The notes beneath the pieces are model-generated. The model was not told where the DNA came from and ran no database searches. It saw only the letters and a list, made by a program, of their open reading frames with translations. Source: Aliamphritea spongicola (GTDB taxonomy: Bacteria > Pseudomonadota > Gammaproteobacteria > Pseudomonadales > Balneatricaceae). Taken from it: 64,000 bases of DNA. The translations under genes and the position numbers were made by a program. Of the stretch, positions 52,504 through 62,720 are shown piece after piece. The first letter of the stretch is position 1, and each line of letters begins with the position of its first letter. The stretch is taken from NCBI GenBank assembly GCA_024347235.1, contig AP025283.1, positions 3,100,001 to 3,164,000 of the forward strand, given 5' to 3'.

Positions 52504-52975
52504 TTAACCCGTCAGGTCAGCAAACTGCCCTCTGGTCAGTAACAACAGATCGCTGGCCGCTAACTCGATTTCCAACCCCGCTTACCGGCACTGACAAATA
52601 CCGCCGGCCAGTTTTCAGCCGTTTTATCCAGCAGAGTTGGCAGGGATTTTTCTGCCCCAGCGGGCTGATGCCTCCCAGCAGATAACCGGAACTGCGCTGA
52701 GCAGCCTGCGGGTCAGCCATGGCAATCTTTTTCACCTTAAAGGCTTTTGCTGCCGCCTTCAGATTCAGCTGACCGGCAACCGGTACAATGGCTACCCCCA
52801 GCTGTTTGTTATCGCCATTAAGCGCCACCATCAGGGTTTTATACACCTGAGCAGGATCGATCTGCAGCGCCGCTGCGGCCTCCTCGCCATAGGATGCACA
52901 CCCAGGATCATGGGTATAACTGTGAACCTTGTGAGCAACACCACGTTTTTCTGCCAGAGTAATTGCCGGAGTCAT
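52504..52975 (-). CDS. ybaK: Cys-tRNA(Pro)/Cys-tRNA(Cys) deacylase YbaK
   Basis: Editing enzyme of about 158 aa that hydrolyses mischarged aminoacyl-tRNA. Motifs: HSYTHDPGCASYGEEAAAAL, VYKTLMVALNGD with the catalytic-type lysine, KKIAMADPQAAQRSSGYLLGG and SPLGQKKSLPTLLD. Shifts near 52648 (A run) and 52580 (G run) hide the true C-terminus, which reads ELAASDLLLLTRGQFADLTG and ends at 52504. Confidence 0.92.
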
Positions 52976-53037
52976 ACAATGCCTTACTGTCTGATCACTT
53001 AATTTAACCGGCGTGTTTTCCTGCCGGAAATTACAAT

Positions 53038-53256
53038 TTAACGTTGCCGTAACGGTTCCAGGATATCCTCCAGGCCGTTCAGCTTTATTTCGTATAACAA
53101 CTGCAACAACATACCGATTTCACCGGCGGGAAAGCCCTTACCGGAAAACCAGACCAGATAAGGTTCCGGCAAATCCATCAGCACCCGCCCCTGATATTTG
53201 CCAAACGGCATCTTCATGGTGGCAAGTTTTTCGATATGTTTAGTGGTTAAATCCAT
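53038..53256 (-). CDS. DUF3820-family small protein
   Basis: 72-aa intact protein with MPFGKYQGRVLMDLPEPYLVWF, the hallmark of DUF3820 (also seen in nuclease-associated small proteins of gammaproteobacteria), and a C-terminal helix LLQLLYEIKLNGLEDILEPL. Function unknown. It lies between ybaK and the MOSC gene, transcribed alone. Confidence 0.85.
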   Translation of the reverse strand: MDLTTKHIEKLATMKMPFGKYQGRVLMDLPEPYLVWFSGKGFPAGEIGMLLQLLYEIKLNGLEDILEPLRQR

Positions 53257-53445
53257 AGGAGGTTCCGGTCCGGTAAGACAATCAAAATCAAACCCAGACT
53301 TTAACCGATAACAGCCTGCTTTAAATAGAAAATTTTGCTGATTTACCCTGTGGTAATCGCTACACTCAAAACAAGCTTATGTGGCTGAAGAACGTTCACC
53401 GCTTACTCTCAGCCAGCTAATTACACCGATTCACCGAGGCAATAA

Positions 53446-54276
53446 ATGACCTGTACGCTCAGCCAGTTACACGTATACCCAATCAAGTCCACCACCGGCA
53501 TCAGCCTGAACCGCAGCCATGTATCCCCGGGGTCTCAGCTTTGACCGTGACTTCATCCTGCGGGATTTAAAGGGCCGCTTTATTACTGCACGAACTCATC
53601 CTAAGCTGGTCCTGGTTGAAGCCAGCCTGACTCCCGGCGGCCTGCTGCTGAGCGCACCAGGCATGCCGAATCTGGAAGTCAGCTATGCCGCTTTCAGTAA
53701 CCAGTATCTGGATGTCAAAGTATGGGGCAGTGAAATCAGCGCGCAGCATTGTCAGGCCAGTGCCGACCAGTGGTTCAGCACTTATCTGGAAACTGACTGC
53801 CAGCTCGTCTACTTCGGCGAGCAATCCAGCCGGGAAGTCAGCGGTCATGAAGGCCAGCCGGTCAGCTTTGCCGACGGCTATCCGTTACTGCTGATCTCTC
53901 AGGGCTCCCTAAATGACCTGAATTCAAAATGCCCGGCCCCCATCAGTTTTGCCCACATGCGGCCCAACATTGTGGTCAGCAGCATCGCACCTTTCGCCGA
54001 AGACAGCTGGTCGCAAATCCGGATCGGAGAAGTCGAGTTTGATGTGGTGGAAGCCTGCAGCCGTTGCGTATTTACCACAGTTGATCCGAAAACCGGCATC
54101 CGTAATGAATTCAAAGAACCGTTAAAGACCCTGAAGCAATATCGCCGGGACGAAAAAGGTGAAGTCTTCTTCGGTCAGAACCTGATTCCGCGCAATCAGG
54201 GGTTATCCGGGTGGGTGATACGGTGGAAATACTCGGCGGCAAATCACCGGTATCCCTGTTACCGGCAGACATCTGA
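53446..54276 (+). CDS. MOSC-domain molybdenum-cofactor protein, YcbX-like
   Basis: About 278 aa with the N-terminal MOSC_N barrel (LSQLHVYPIKSTTGISLNRS) and a MOSC domain holding the conserved cysteine in ACSRCVFTTVDPKTG. YcbX-type proteins use Moco to reduce N-hydroxylated compounds; this one lacks the C-terminal ferredoxin domain of E. coli YcbX, so it would need a separate electron donor. The start at 53446 requires two bases restored near 53527 (C/G run; SPRGLSFDRDF). A shift near 54201 (G run) gives GVIRVGDTVEILGG. Its stop touches that of tmcA. Confidence 0.86.
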
Positions 54277-56457
54277 TTACTCAGCGCAATCATCCAGAAG
54301 TAACCCAACGACGTCACGCAACTGTTTCAGCAGGTTGCGTGGCGATACCGTTTTCGCCGCCCCCTGCTGGCTCTTTTCCCAGCCATTATTCTGCAACACT
54401 TTACTGATTAACAACTGCTGCTGGTTAGCATTCAGCCCTGCCAGCTTGCCTTCCAGCCCGCAGCGATACAGCCATGGCCGCAGGGTAAACTGACAGCTTT
54501 CGTATTGCCGGTGTGCGCCAGCAAAGGATCGCAACTCAGCCATTTCGGCCACGTCCAGCACATCATGCTCTTCACTGGTAGCTGCGCCATCACCAACAGC
54601 CAGGTCGGCAAAAATATCCACCACCAGACGGGTATCCATCGCTTGCAAATAACTGCTCAGCAGATGGCTAAACTGACGGCTCAGACGATTGCGTGCCTCC
54701 TGTAAAAACCTTTCACCGGCAACGCTGCACGCCTTAAGCATGATGACCCCATGGGTTGCCCCCACACTGTCCCGGGTCAGGCCGATACGGGCCAGCCGGT
54801 AATCATTATGCCGCCAGAAGCTCAGCAACTCAGGGGTCAGACCGAAACCAGTTCCCAGCCAGTCCAGATTACTGTTACCGGCATACTGCTCCAGTTGCGC
54901 CAGCATGCGTTCTGCAACCCTGTGCCGTTGCAGCTCCGGCCGCACGGCAATGCGCATAACCCGCAAGCCTTTCACCCGTCCTGCTCCGGCAATCGCCTCC
55001 TGCGCAAGTAAGGTCTGAGGAATAAGATGACCTTTTGGCCGCCGGGTACCGGCATACACCGCCGCGGCCAGGTCATCATCCAGCGGCCCTTCTTCAGCCA
55101 CCAGCATGGTGCCCAGCAACTCATTACCGGCAACCGAGAACGCCCCCAGACCCGCAAGTTCGGGCTGTCGAGCAGAATGCGTAAATCCCCGGCGTAGTTC
55201 GGTAATGGGCCAGTACCAGTAAACCGAACACATCATTGAGCAGCACTTCATCTGCCACCAGTGCATCCCGATCCAGCAGACGAATCTCTGTTTCCACCGT
55301 TAGCGTACGGGGTTCGCCTTGCAGCGGTGCCGGCTCAGCAGCCAGCATCAGCGCCTTAAAGGTAAAGGCTTCCAGCGGATCCCCGCCGCCCAGCGCACCG
55401 GCGTATTCAGACGCAGATCATGCCAGCCCGGGCGCTGGCGGTTCAGTAAGCCTTTAAATCGTACCGCAAACCCCTGCCCGGTCCCTTCATAGCCATGAAT
55501 AGTTGAGGCAAATACACAACGGGAATAACCGGCCAGCAAGCGCGCAAGCACCGGCACCGGAATTGCTGCAGCCTCATCCACCAGCAGTACATCCGTTTCT
55601 GGCATGACTTCCAGCATACGGTCTGGCTGATAAAAACGGACTGAGGCTTCACCCAGGCACACCGCACCCGGTTCAGCGGTACATCCGGCCAGGTTTTCAG
55701 CAACCGCACTGAACAGCGCTTCAACGGCAGATAAGGCCGGCGCCACAACAGTGATTTTCGTAATGCCCTGCTTAATGAGCGCAGCTGACAGCAAACCAAG
55801 ACTGGCGGACTTTCCCCGCCCCGGTCAGCGGTTACCACCTGCACCGCCGGACGTTTTGATAAGCACTGCGTTGTCAGGTGCTCAACCAGTTGTTGCTGCT
55901 CCAGACTGCGGTAAGGTGCTTGATATACCTCACCAGCTTCCGGCAGTGACAAATCAGGTATAACCGGCAGCGGCTGTCCCTGGCGGATCAGATACAGGAG
56001 TCATCCCCGGAAATAACATCAACGAGGCGGCGGATAAAGCGCCGGCCAACATCATCAGCGCTATAGGGCTCCACCGCTATATGCTGCAGCTCAGGATCAT
56101 TAAAGCCGGGCCACTCATCCAGCGGAGGCACCAGCAGAAACATCAGCCCCCGGCGACCAGTACACCACTGACCTGACCAAAGGCATTTGGATTAAAGCCC
56201 GCCAAGGCATCAACCACCAGACGCTGGCGCTCCTGCCCCAGACAACTGCCGGCCTGCTTCGGGCTGATACGTTCTGCGCCGTCCGGTATATCCAATGGAG
56301 ACTTCTCAGTGCCCAGCCACAAACAGTCATCCGACTTGTCAAGCGCGCTGATCTGCTGATTCAGCCAGTCAGGCTCTCCGCTGATGACCAGCAGGGCCCG
56401 CTGCCGCCGTGCGCCGGCACAGGCGGACAGCTGCTGCAGATAATCACGGGATAACAT
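54277..56457 (-). CDS. tmcA: tRNA(Met) cytidine acetyltransferase TmcA
   Basis: Makes N4-acetylcytidine at the wobble position of elongator tRNA-Met, using ATP and acetyl-CoA; about 729 aa. The N-terminal DUF1726-type domain is followed by an RNA-helicase-like module with Walker A TADRGRGKSASLGLL (after repair) and Walker B DVLLVDEAAAIPVPVL. The GNAT domain has VAGNELLGTMLVAEEG, RVMRIAVRPELQRHRVAERML and LGTGFGLTPELLSFW. About six single-base shifts split it (near 56143, 55997, 55817, 55380, 55188 and 55142, all G/C runs). Convergent with the MOSC gene with no gap. Confidence 0.93.
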
Positions 56458-56469
56458 GGGAAAGAAAAA

Positions 56470-57430
56470 TCAGTCTGAATAGGTCACTGGGACTTCCAGC
56501 GACTGTTCGGTATTGAAGCTCACCTGATTGCCGCCGTTGTTCTGCGCCTGTTGCAACAGGTCTTCAGTTAACTGCTGAATATGCGCAGCACTAAGCTGTG
56601 CCGAAGGTTGCATGGTACTGACCCCCAGGCTCAGCAGCATTGGCTGCCCGCCGAGAACAATCTCAGTGGCCTGCTGTCGTAAACGTTCCGCCAGTTGCGG
56701 CGACTGTTCATTAGTGGCCGGCAGTAACAGGGCAAAACGGTAATCACTGATCCGGGCGATCACATCGCCGGGACGAAATACTGTTTGCTGTAAATTCTTC
56801 GCCAGTAACTGTGCCATTACCGGGTGATCTTCCTCCGGTAAGTCATTCAGGTATTCACTGTCAGGTTCCAGCAAAATTAAAGACAGGGGGTAAACTCACG
56901 CACCGCACGGCGGCATTCAATGTCCAGCAAAATTTCAAACTGGCTGGCATTTACCAGCCCGGTTACAGGATCTTTGCCACTGGCCTGTTCAATCTGCTCA
57001 CGGCTCATTTCCAGCGACTGCTGATGCTCATCCACCAGCGCCTGATAACGGCGGTTACGCCGCCAGTTCATCACCAGCAAATTCACGGTAAAGAAAATCA
57101 GGATCGCCGCCAGACCGGCAATCAGTTCAGGCAAAAGGGTAAAATGGCTGTCAATCACCGGCTGAGATACGCGGTCAAAATCAGCCCGTTCCAGACCACT
57201 GGCCGCATACATCTGCCAGAGCTCATCAATACTTTTCACGCTGTCAGCAGCCTGCTGATTCACCCGCTGACCTGCGCTTCCAGCGCCAGACGGATTCCCT
57301 GCACAGCCACCTGCTCTTCATAGGCGTGCAGTCCAAAGACTGTCCCTGCCCACACCACAGCACCGCCTGCAGCGGCCATCAGCAACTGGGAAAACCAGCC
57401 TTCACGTGGTTTTTGTTCTGTGACAGACAA
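56470..57430 (-). CDS. Membrane protein with degenerate GGDEF domain
   Basis: About 320 aa. A TTG start at 57430 behind AGGAAAG reads SVTEQKPREGWFSQLLMAAAG and gives a first membrane segment; a second lies at LLPELIAGLAAILIFFTVNLL, with about 80 periplasmic residues between. The cytoplasmic GGDEF-like fold keeps DPVTGLVNASQFEILLD, but the signature is RISDYRFAL instead of RxGGDEF, so no cyclase activity is expected. Shifts near 57270 and 56880 (G and C runs). It is the next gene before tmcA on the same strand. It may bind GTP or c-di-GMP, or work only as a scaffold. Confidence 0.72.
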
Positions 57431-57554
57431 AATCTTTCCTTAAAAATTACGGCTAACATCTGCCCCGGCAATGACCGGTCAGGCGCCCGGTAAAGACGCT
57501 CTACAAACCTAATATCTTTTCCCGGGTGATGCAACGCACAACCGCCCGAAATGA

Positions 57555-58160
57555 TTACTGTCCGTAGGTTTTGTGGGGCTGGTTCAGATAAGCAAGCTCT
57601 TCCGGGGTGGACTCCCGGCCCAGCACTGCATTCCGGTAGGGAAAGCGGCCAAAGCGGGCAATCAGTTCCCGGTGTTCGTGGGCAAAGTCCAGTGCATTAT
57701 CCAGCACCTGACGGTGTTCAATGCCCATTTCGCCGAACAGGCTCTCCAGACAACTGATATGCTGATCCTGTTCTTCCAGTGACTCCGCATGCTCCAGCGG
57801 CATATAAAAGAACAGTTTCTCGCTCAGCTCCAGTGCCCGGTCATGGCCCAGCTCAATCCCTTCTTTGCTCAGTGCAGCGGCTTTACTGTCTCCGGAAAAT
57901 GCCTCGGCACTGCCGCGGTAGATGTTACGGCTGAACTGATCAAGCAAAATGATCAGTGCCAAACGCCCACGGGGCTGCCGGGCCCAGTCATCCAGCTCTC
58001 CGGCCAGCGCCTGCCGGACCCGCTGACCAAACGCATCACGGATCAGACCATCAACCTCTTCCCCGCCGTACCACCAGAGTTTCTTCCGGTCGGGAGTCGC
58101 CAGGCCATCGTACAAATCACCAAACCAGAAATGCAGAATCTCTTCAATTTTCTCAGTCAT
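57555..58160 (-). CDS. DUF924-family protein
   Basis: 201-aa intact helical protein with the family blocks ILHFWFGDL, LWWYGGEEVDGLIRDAFG, GRLALIILLDQFSRNIYRGSA and FGRFPYRNAVLGRESTPEEL. The family has a TPR-like fold and no established function. Transcribed alone. Confidence 0.9.
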   Translation of the reverse strand: MTEKIEEILHFWFGDLYDGLATPDRKKLWWYGGEEVDGLIRDAFGQRVRQALAGELDDWARQPRGRLALIILLDQFSRNIYRGSAEAFSGDSKAAALSKEGIELGHDRALELSEKLFFYMPLEHAESLEEQDQHISCLESLFGEMGIEHRQVLDNALDFAHEHRELIARFGRFPYRNAVLGRESTPEELAYLNQPHKTYGQ

Positions 58161-58527
58161 GCCGATAATCCGTCTTCAAAATCCACTACAGAGTATAAGA
58201 TATACCCGCCAGCTTAATAATTAAATATTTCAGAGACTTGTGGTATCCCCACCCAAACAGGCGCCTGTGAATACACAACTGATGCGTCAACTGCCCCAAA
58301 AAACAACTGTTCAGCCTGAATATGCACCCTGCTGGTAAGAGCAACTCAGCCGCGTGAACAATCAGGCTGAACAGTATTATCACAGCTTGCCGCACCAGCG
58401 GTCTGATAAGCGGGAGCATCACGTTCTGCAGAATTTCTTTAACCGTACATCATTTATACAATTTTTCTCTTTAAAGTCAGGAGCTTCTGCTTTAGTCTGA
58501 GACTATATTCAGCCGAGGGAATCCGAA
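58161..58527. other. Intergenic stretch with a long-loop inverted repeat
   Basis: About 370 bases between two divergent genes with no convincing coding frame. A perfect 13-bp inverted repeat is annotated separately at 58307-58374. Promoters for both flanking genes are expected here. Confidence 0.4.
58307..58374. repeat. Perfect 13-bp inverted repeat with 42-nt loop
   Basis: CTGTTCAGCCTGA (58307-58319) and TCAGGCTGAACAG (58362-58374) are exact complements. The loop contains ACCCTGCTGGTAAGAG, which offers little internal pairing. No T tract follows. It may be a structured leader, an operator pair or a small RNA stem. Confidence 0.6.
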
Positions 58528-59654
58528 ATGCGTGCGTTACTTATCGTAGCCGTTATCGCCGTTCTGGCGATTGCCGGTGTGTATATCTACCAGACAATGC
58601 AACCTGCTGTTTCACCTCAATCCGCCAGCCAGGGATCAGACCGGACCACCGGCCAGCTACCCAAAGTCACGCACAGCAGCCAGGACGGTCAGATCACATC
58701 ACAACCTGACAACAACCAGCCATCCGCGACCGCACCGGACACCGGCAGCAAAAACACAATGACCGGCACCATCAAGGTTCAGCCGGTGGATGAAGCACAG
58801 CTGACCGCCAGCGATAATATCCTCGAAGAAGTGATCGCCTCTCCGGTAGATGAATTAACCAAACAGGCCGCCAGACAGCACATTGAAGAAGTCACCCGGT
58901 CACCTCAGGACGCCATTGATATTCAGCAAGCTGACCATTTCGTAACCGTTGATCAATTACTGGAACTGCCTTTACAACAACTGATTACCCCGGCCACCAC
59001 CCAGGCCCCTGTCGCAGAAGAAGACAGCGCTAAATCCTTCGCGGTGGATACCGGCCCGATCAAATCCCGGTCTCTGGATGACGACTCTGCCGGAAACGGT
59101 CAGGCAGCAACAAAACAACCTGAAACTACCGGCTTCTCATTTGAAAATATCAAACGAAAAATCGTGACGGTATTCAGCGATGAAGAAGACGGCGCAGAAC
59201 CTTCTCCACAGGTAGTCTCGCGAACCAAGGCCGCTACCGAAGAAGCCATCGCCCAGATGGATAACCAGATTAAGCTACAGGCACTGCTGAACAACCCGGA
59301 AACCGCTGAAGATCAGGTATTCTTTATTCACGCGGTCACCGGCGGTGACAAGCAGGGTCTGTGGGGCATTATTCAGCACGGTGTGATAAAAACCTTTGCC
59401 AAGGGTATCCGTATTCAGGATAAAGTGATGACCGCCAACATTCCCGGGAAGCCGATGAGCGTCTTGCTAACCGCAGCAGTTCATTCCTGGGCGCTATACT
59501 GGACCGCAAAGTAAAAGACACCTACGTCTACAACTATCAGAAAGGCATACTCGGCCAGAACCCAAACCTGATTACCCCGGGCCAGGAACTGATCATCGTC
59601 AGCTTTGAAGAAGCCGAATTAATCGCCATCTATAACCACTTTGTTAATCAGTAA
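58528..59654 (+). CDS. Membrane-anchored protein with C-terminal LysM-like region
   Basis: About 376 aa. One N-terminal membrane anchor (LLIVAVIAVLAIAGVYIY) is followed by a long Gln/Ser/Thr-rich, low-complexity periplasmic stretch (about residues 30-240). The C-terminal 100 residues contain FFIHAVTGGDKQGLWGIIQHG and, after a shift near 59449 (G run), NPNLITPGQELIIVSF, resembling a LysM-type peptidoglycan-binding end. Homologues in marine gammaproteobacteria are uncharacterised. Cell-wall association is inferred. Confidence 0.65.
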
Positions 59655-59665
59655 CCTGTATAACA

Positions 59666-60292
59666 ATGATTGATCTCTATACCTGGGGCACCCCCAACGG
59701 CCGTAAAGTCTCCATTATGCTGGAAGCCTGCGGCCTGCCCTACCGGTTTCACCGTATCGATATCAGTGCCGGCGATCAGTTCAAACCTGAATTTCTGGCC
59801 ATCAGCCCGAACAACCGTATTCCCGCCATTACCGACACAGACGGTCCGGATGGCAAACCGGTATCCGTCTTTGAAAGCGGTGCCATACTGCTCTATCTGG
59901 CAGAGAAAACCGGCCGTTATTTACCGGCAGATCCCCGCGAGAAAATCATCTGTATGGAATGGCTAATGTGGCAAATGGGCGGCTTCGGCCCAATGCTGGG
60001 ACAGGCCCACCACTTCAACCGTTTCGCCAAAGAAGATGTCCCCTACGGTAAACAGCGCTATACCGCCGAAGCTAAACGGCTCTGGGGCGTGCTGGATAAA
60101 CATCTGGCGGACAAAACCTATATCTGTGGTGCAAACCAGAGCATTGCGGATTTTGCCATCTACCCATGGGCCTGCCGTTACGAATGGCAAACCGTTGAGC
60201 TGAATGACTTCCCTGCCGTACACCGCTGGATGCAACGGCTGGCTACGGAAGACTACATCACCAAAGGTATGCAGATACCCGATAACCGCTAA
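59666..60292 (+). CDS. Glutathione S-transferase, Nu-class (YfcG/YghU-like)
   Basis: 208-aa intact GST. The N-terminal thioredoxin-fold has LYTWGTPNGRKVSIMLEA, where Thr/Asn replace the classical Tyr/Ser/Cys, as in E. coli YfcG, and PNNRIPAITD and FESGAILLYLAEKTG for glutathione binding. The all-helical C-terminal domain has MEWLMWQMGGFGPMLGQ and ADFAIYPWACRYEW. YfcG-type enzymes act as disulfide reductases or peroxidases with glutathione. It starts 11 bp after the LysM-like gene. Confidence 0.92.
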   Translation: MIDLYTWGTPNGRKVSIMLEACGLPYRFHRIDISAGDQFKPEFLAISPNNRIPAITDTDGPDGKPVSVFESGAILLYLAEKTGRYLPADPREKIICMEWLMWQMGGFGPMLGQAHHFNRFAKEDVPYGKQRYTAEAKRLWGVLDKHLADKTYICGANQSIADFAIYPWACRYEWQTVELNDFPAVHRWMQRLATEDYITKGMQIPDNR

Positions 60293-60338
60293 ACCAGCCA
60301 TCTCATAAGAAGAGACAGAAAAGAGAGAACATACGGAT

Positions 60339-60967
60339 ATGCTCAGTACTGAATTCTTAATCACATCGTTAGTGGTGGTCCTGCTGCCAGGTACCGGCGT
60401 TATCTTCACCGTTGCCACCGGCCTCAGCCTCGGCCGCCGGGCCAGCCTGTTTGCGGCGGCGGGCTGCACTCTGGGAATCATCCCCATCTACTGGCCAGTA
60501 TCTTTGGGCTGGCCGCCTTGCTGCACACCAGCAGCCTGGCCTTCCAGCTGTTCAAATACGCCGGCGTAATCTATCTGCTCTATCTTGCCTGGGGCATGTG
60601 GAAGGAAACCGGCAGTATTCGCTTTGATGGCTCAGGCTCAGGCTCAGGCACCGCCCCCGCGCAAGACTGGCGGATTGCCATGCAGGCCATGCTGATTAAC
60701 GTACTGAACCCTAAATTATCGATTTTCTTTCTGGCATTTTTGCCACAGTTTTTACCCACTGCCACAGCCACACCGCTGGCAGACATGCTGATTCTCAGCC
60801 TGACCTTTATGCTGATGACCCTGCTGGTCTTTATTGGTTACGGTCTGTTTGCCCATCACGTTAAACACTACATCCAGCACAGCCCGACAATCCTTACCTG
60901 GCTGCAGCGCAGTTTTGCCGGCATTTTTGTTGCCCTGAGTGCCCGGCTGGCCAGCAGTGAGCAATAA
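60339..60967 (+). CDS. LysE/RhtB-family amino acid exporter
   Basis: About 210-aa inner-membrane exporter with six hydrophobic segments. LLPGTGVIFTVATGLSLGRRAS and FKYAGVIYLLYLAWGMWK are typical of the RhtB group, as is LINVLNPKLSIFFLAFLPQF. The central loop holds an unusual Gly-Ser repeat (DGSGSGSGTA), encoded by three tandem GGCTCA units at 60629-60646. One shift near 60484 (C run) restores LGIIPHLLASIFGLAALL. The substrate is unknown. Confidence 0.87.
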
Positions 60968-61115
60968 ACTGTTACCTGCGCATTCTGCCGGTTAAAAACA
61001 GCTCGCCATTAAGCATGACTTAAACTCATGCTTAATGATTTTAAATCGTTTTTGCCTTTTTCCCGCCTGTTTTATTTTGCCGTGAAGCCAATTCATAAAA
61101 ACAAACAGGCCAGCT

Positions 61116-62667
61116 ATGCAAACACAATCCGGGCAACGTACATCCCGCCGCCGTGGTAACTCCCGCAGCGCCGGACGGGCCGCTCAGGCCATGCATCAAC
61201 TGCCGTGGCAACAGCTGCGAAATCCGCTAACTCCCATAAAAGTCATCAGCGACGACCAGTTGGAAAGTATCCACCATGCCTCGCTGGATATCCTCGAACA
61301 GGTAGGCATCAAAGTCCTGCTGCCGGAAGCACGGGAAATCATGGGCCAGGCCGGCGCAAAAACCTCCCCGGATTCAGAACAGGTCTATTTTGACCGGGAG
61401 ATGATCGAATCCCTGATCGCACTGGCTCCGTCAGAATTTACCCTGCACGCCCGTAACCCGGCCCACAACCTGCGCTTTGGCAGTAATTATGTGAACTTCG
61501 GTACCGTGGCCAGCGCCCCTAATGCCAGTTGCATGGACAAGGGCCGCCGGGCCGGTAACCGGCAGGATTATCAGGACTTTCTGCGCCTGGCTCAGCACTT
61601 CAATATCATCCACTTTCTCTCCGGTTACCCGGTGGAGCCGGTGGATGTACACCCCGGTATCCGCCATCTGGACTGTCTCGCCGATGCCGCCCGCCTGACC
61701 GACAAAGTCATGAACTGCTATTCACTGGGGTCGAACGGAATCAGGACGCCATCGAAATCGCCCGGATCGCCCGGGGCATCAGCCATGAACAGCTGGATGC
61801 CGAACCCAGCCTGTTTACCATCATCAATACCAATTCCCCGCTGGCGCTGGATATCCCCATGCTGCAGGGCATCATGGAGATGGCCAAACGCAATCAGGTA
61901 GTAGTCATTACACCATTTACCCTGGCCGGTGCCATGGCCCCGGTAACCCTTGCCGGCGCACTGGCACAACAGAACGCCGAAGCGCTGGCCGGGCTGTGTT
62001 TCGCCCAGATGATCCGCCCTGGAGCGCCGGTGGTCTACGGTGGCTTTACCTCTAATGTCGATATGAAATCCGGCTCGCCGGCCTTCGGCACCCCGGAATA
62101 CATGCAGGCAGCCCAGATCGGCGGCCAGCTGGCCCGCCGCTACAACCTGCCCTACCGCAGTTCCATGTGAATGCCGCCAATACGGTGGATGCCCAGGCGG
62201 GCATTGAATCCACCATGGCTATGTGGGGGCGCTTGGCGGCGGCGTTAATTTACTCATGCACGGCGCCGGCTGGATGGAGGGTGGCCTGTGCGCCTCCTTT
62301 GAAAAGTTCGTGCTGGATGTGGACCTGCTGCAAATGATGGCCAACTACCTGAAGCCCCGGAAGTCAGCGACGCCAGTTTAGCGGTCAGCACCATTGCGGA
62401 AGTCGGCCCCGGCGGGCACTTCTTCGGCTGCGCCCACACAATGGAGCGCTACGAAAATGCCCTTTACGCTCCGCTGATTTCCGACTGGAGCAACTATGAA
62501 ACCTGGGACGGCAAGGGCCGCCCCACCGCTTTCGAAAAAGCCAATCAGGTCTATAAAAAGCGCTGGCTGAATATCAGCAGCCTTTGCTTGATCCGGCTAT
62601 CGACGAACAACTTGAAGCTTTCATCAGCCAGCGTAAAGCCGCCGGCGGTGTCGCCACCGACTTTTAA
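61116..62667 (+). CDS. MttB-family (non-pyrrolysine) methyltransferase
   Basis: About 520-aa member of the trimethylamine methyltransferase superfamily, which demethylates quaternary amines by transfer to a corrinoid protein. Family blocks: SIHHASLDILEQVGIKVLLPEA, NFGTVASAPNAS, HFNIIHFLSGYPVEPVD, NTNSPLALDIPML, TPFTLAGAMAPVTLAGAL, YGGFTSNVDMKSGSPAFGTPE. No in-frame amber codon occurs at the pyrrolysine position, so it belongs with the non-Pyl (MtgB-like) group. The N-terminal 30 residues are basic. About five shifts interrupt it (near 61732, 62166, 62228, 62359 and 62566). No corrinoid-protein gene is in the window. It is followed by a demethylating-type flavoprotein. Confidence 0.85.
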
Positions 62668-62720
62668 CCCTGCACCACCGGCCAGCGCCGGACGCTAACA
62701 GAATAAGGATAAACAGCACT

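Noticed and set aside
58186-58422. 78-aa hydrophobic minus-strand frame
   Set aside because: It spans the inverted repeat at 58307-58374 and has no family signature; hydrophobicity is probably incidental.
61116-62667. Pyrrolysine-containing MttB (amber readthrough)
   Set aside because: The internal stop near 62168 is TGA created by a frameshift, and the repaired frame has no in-frame TAG, so pyrrolysine is not needed.
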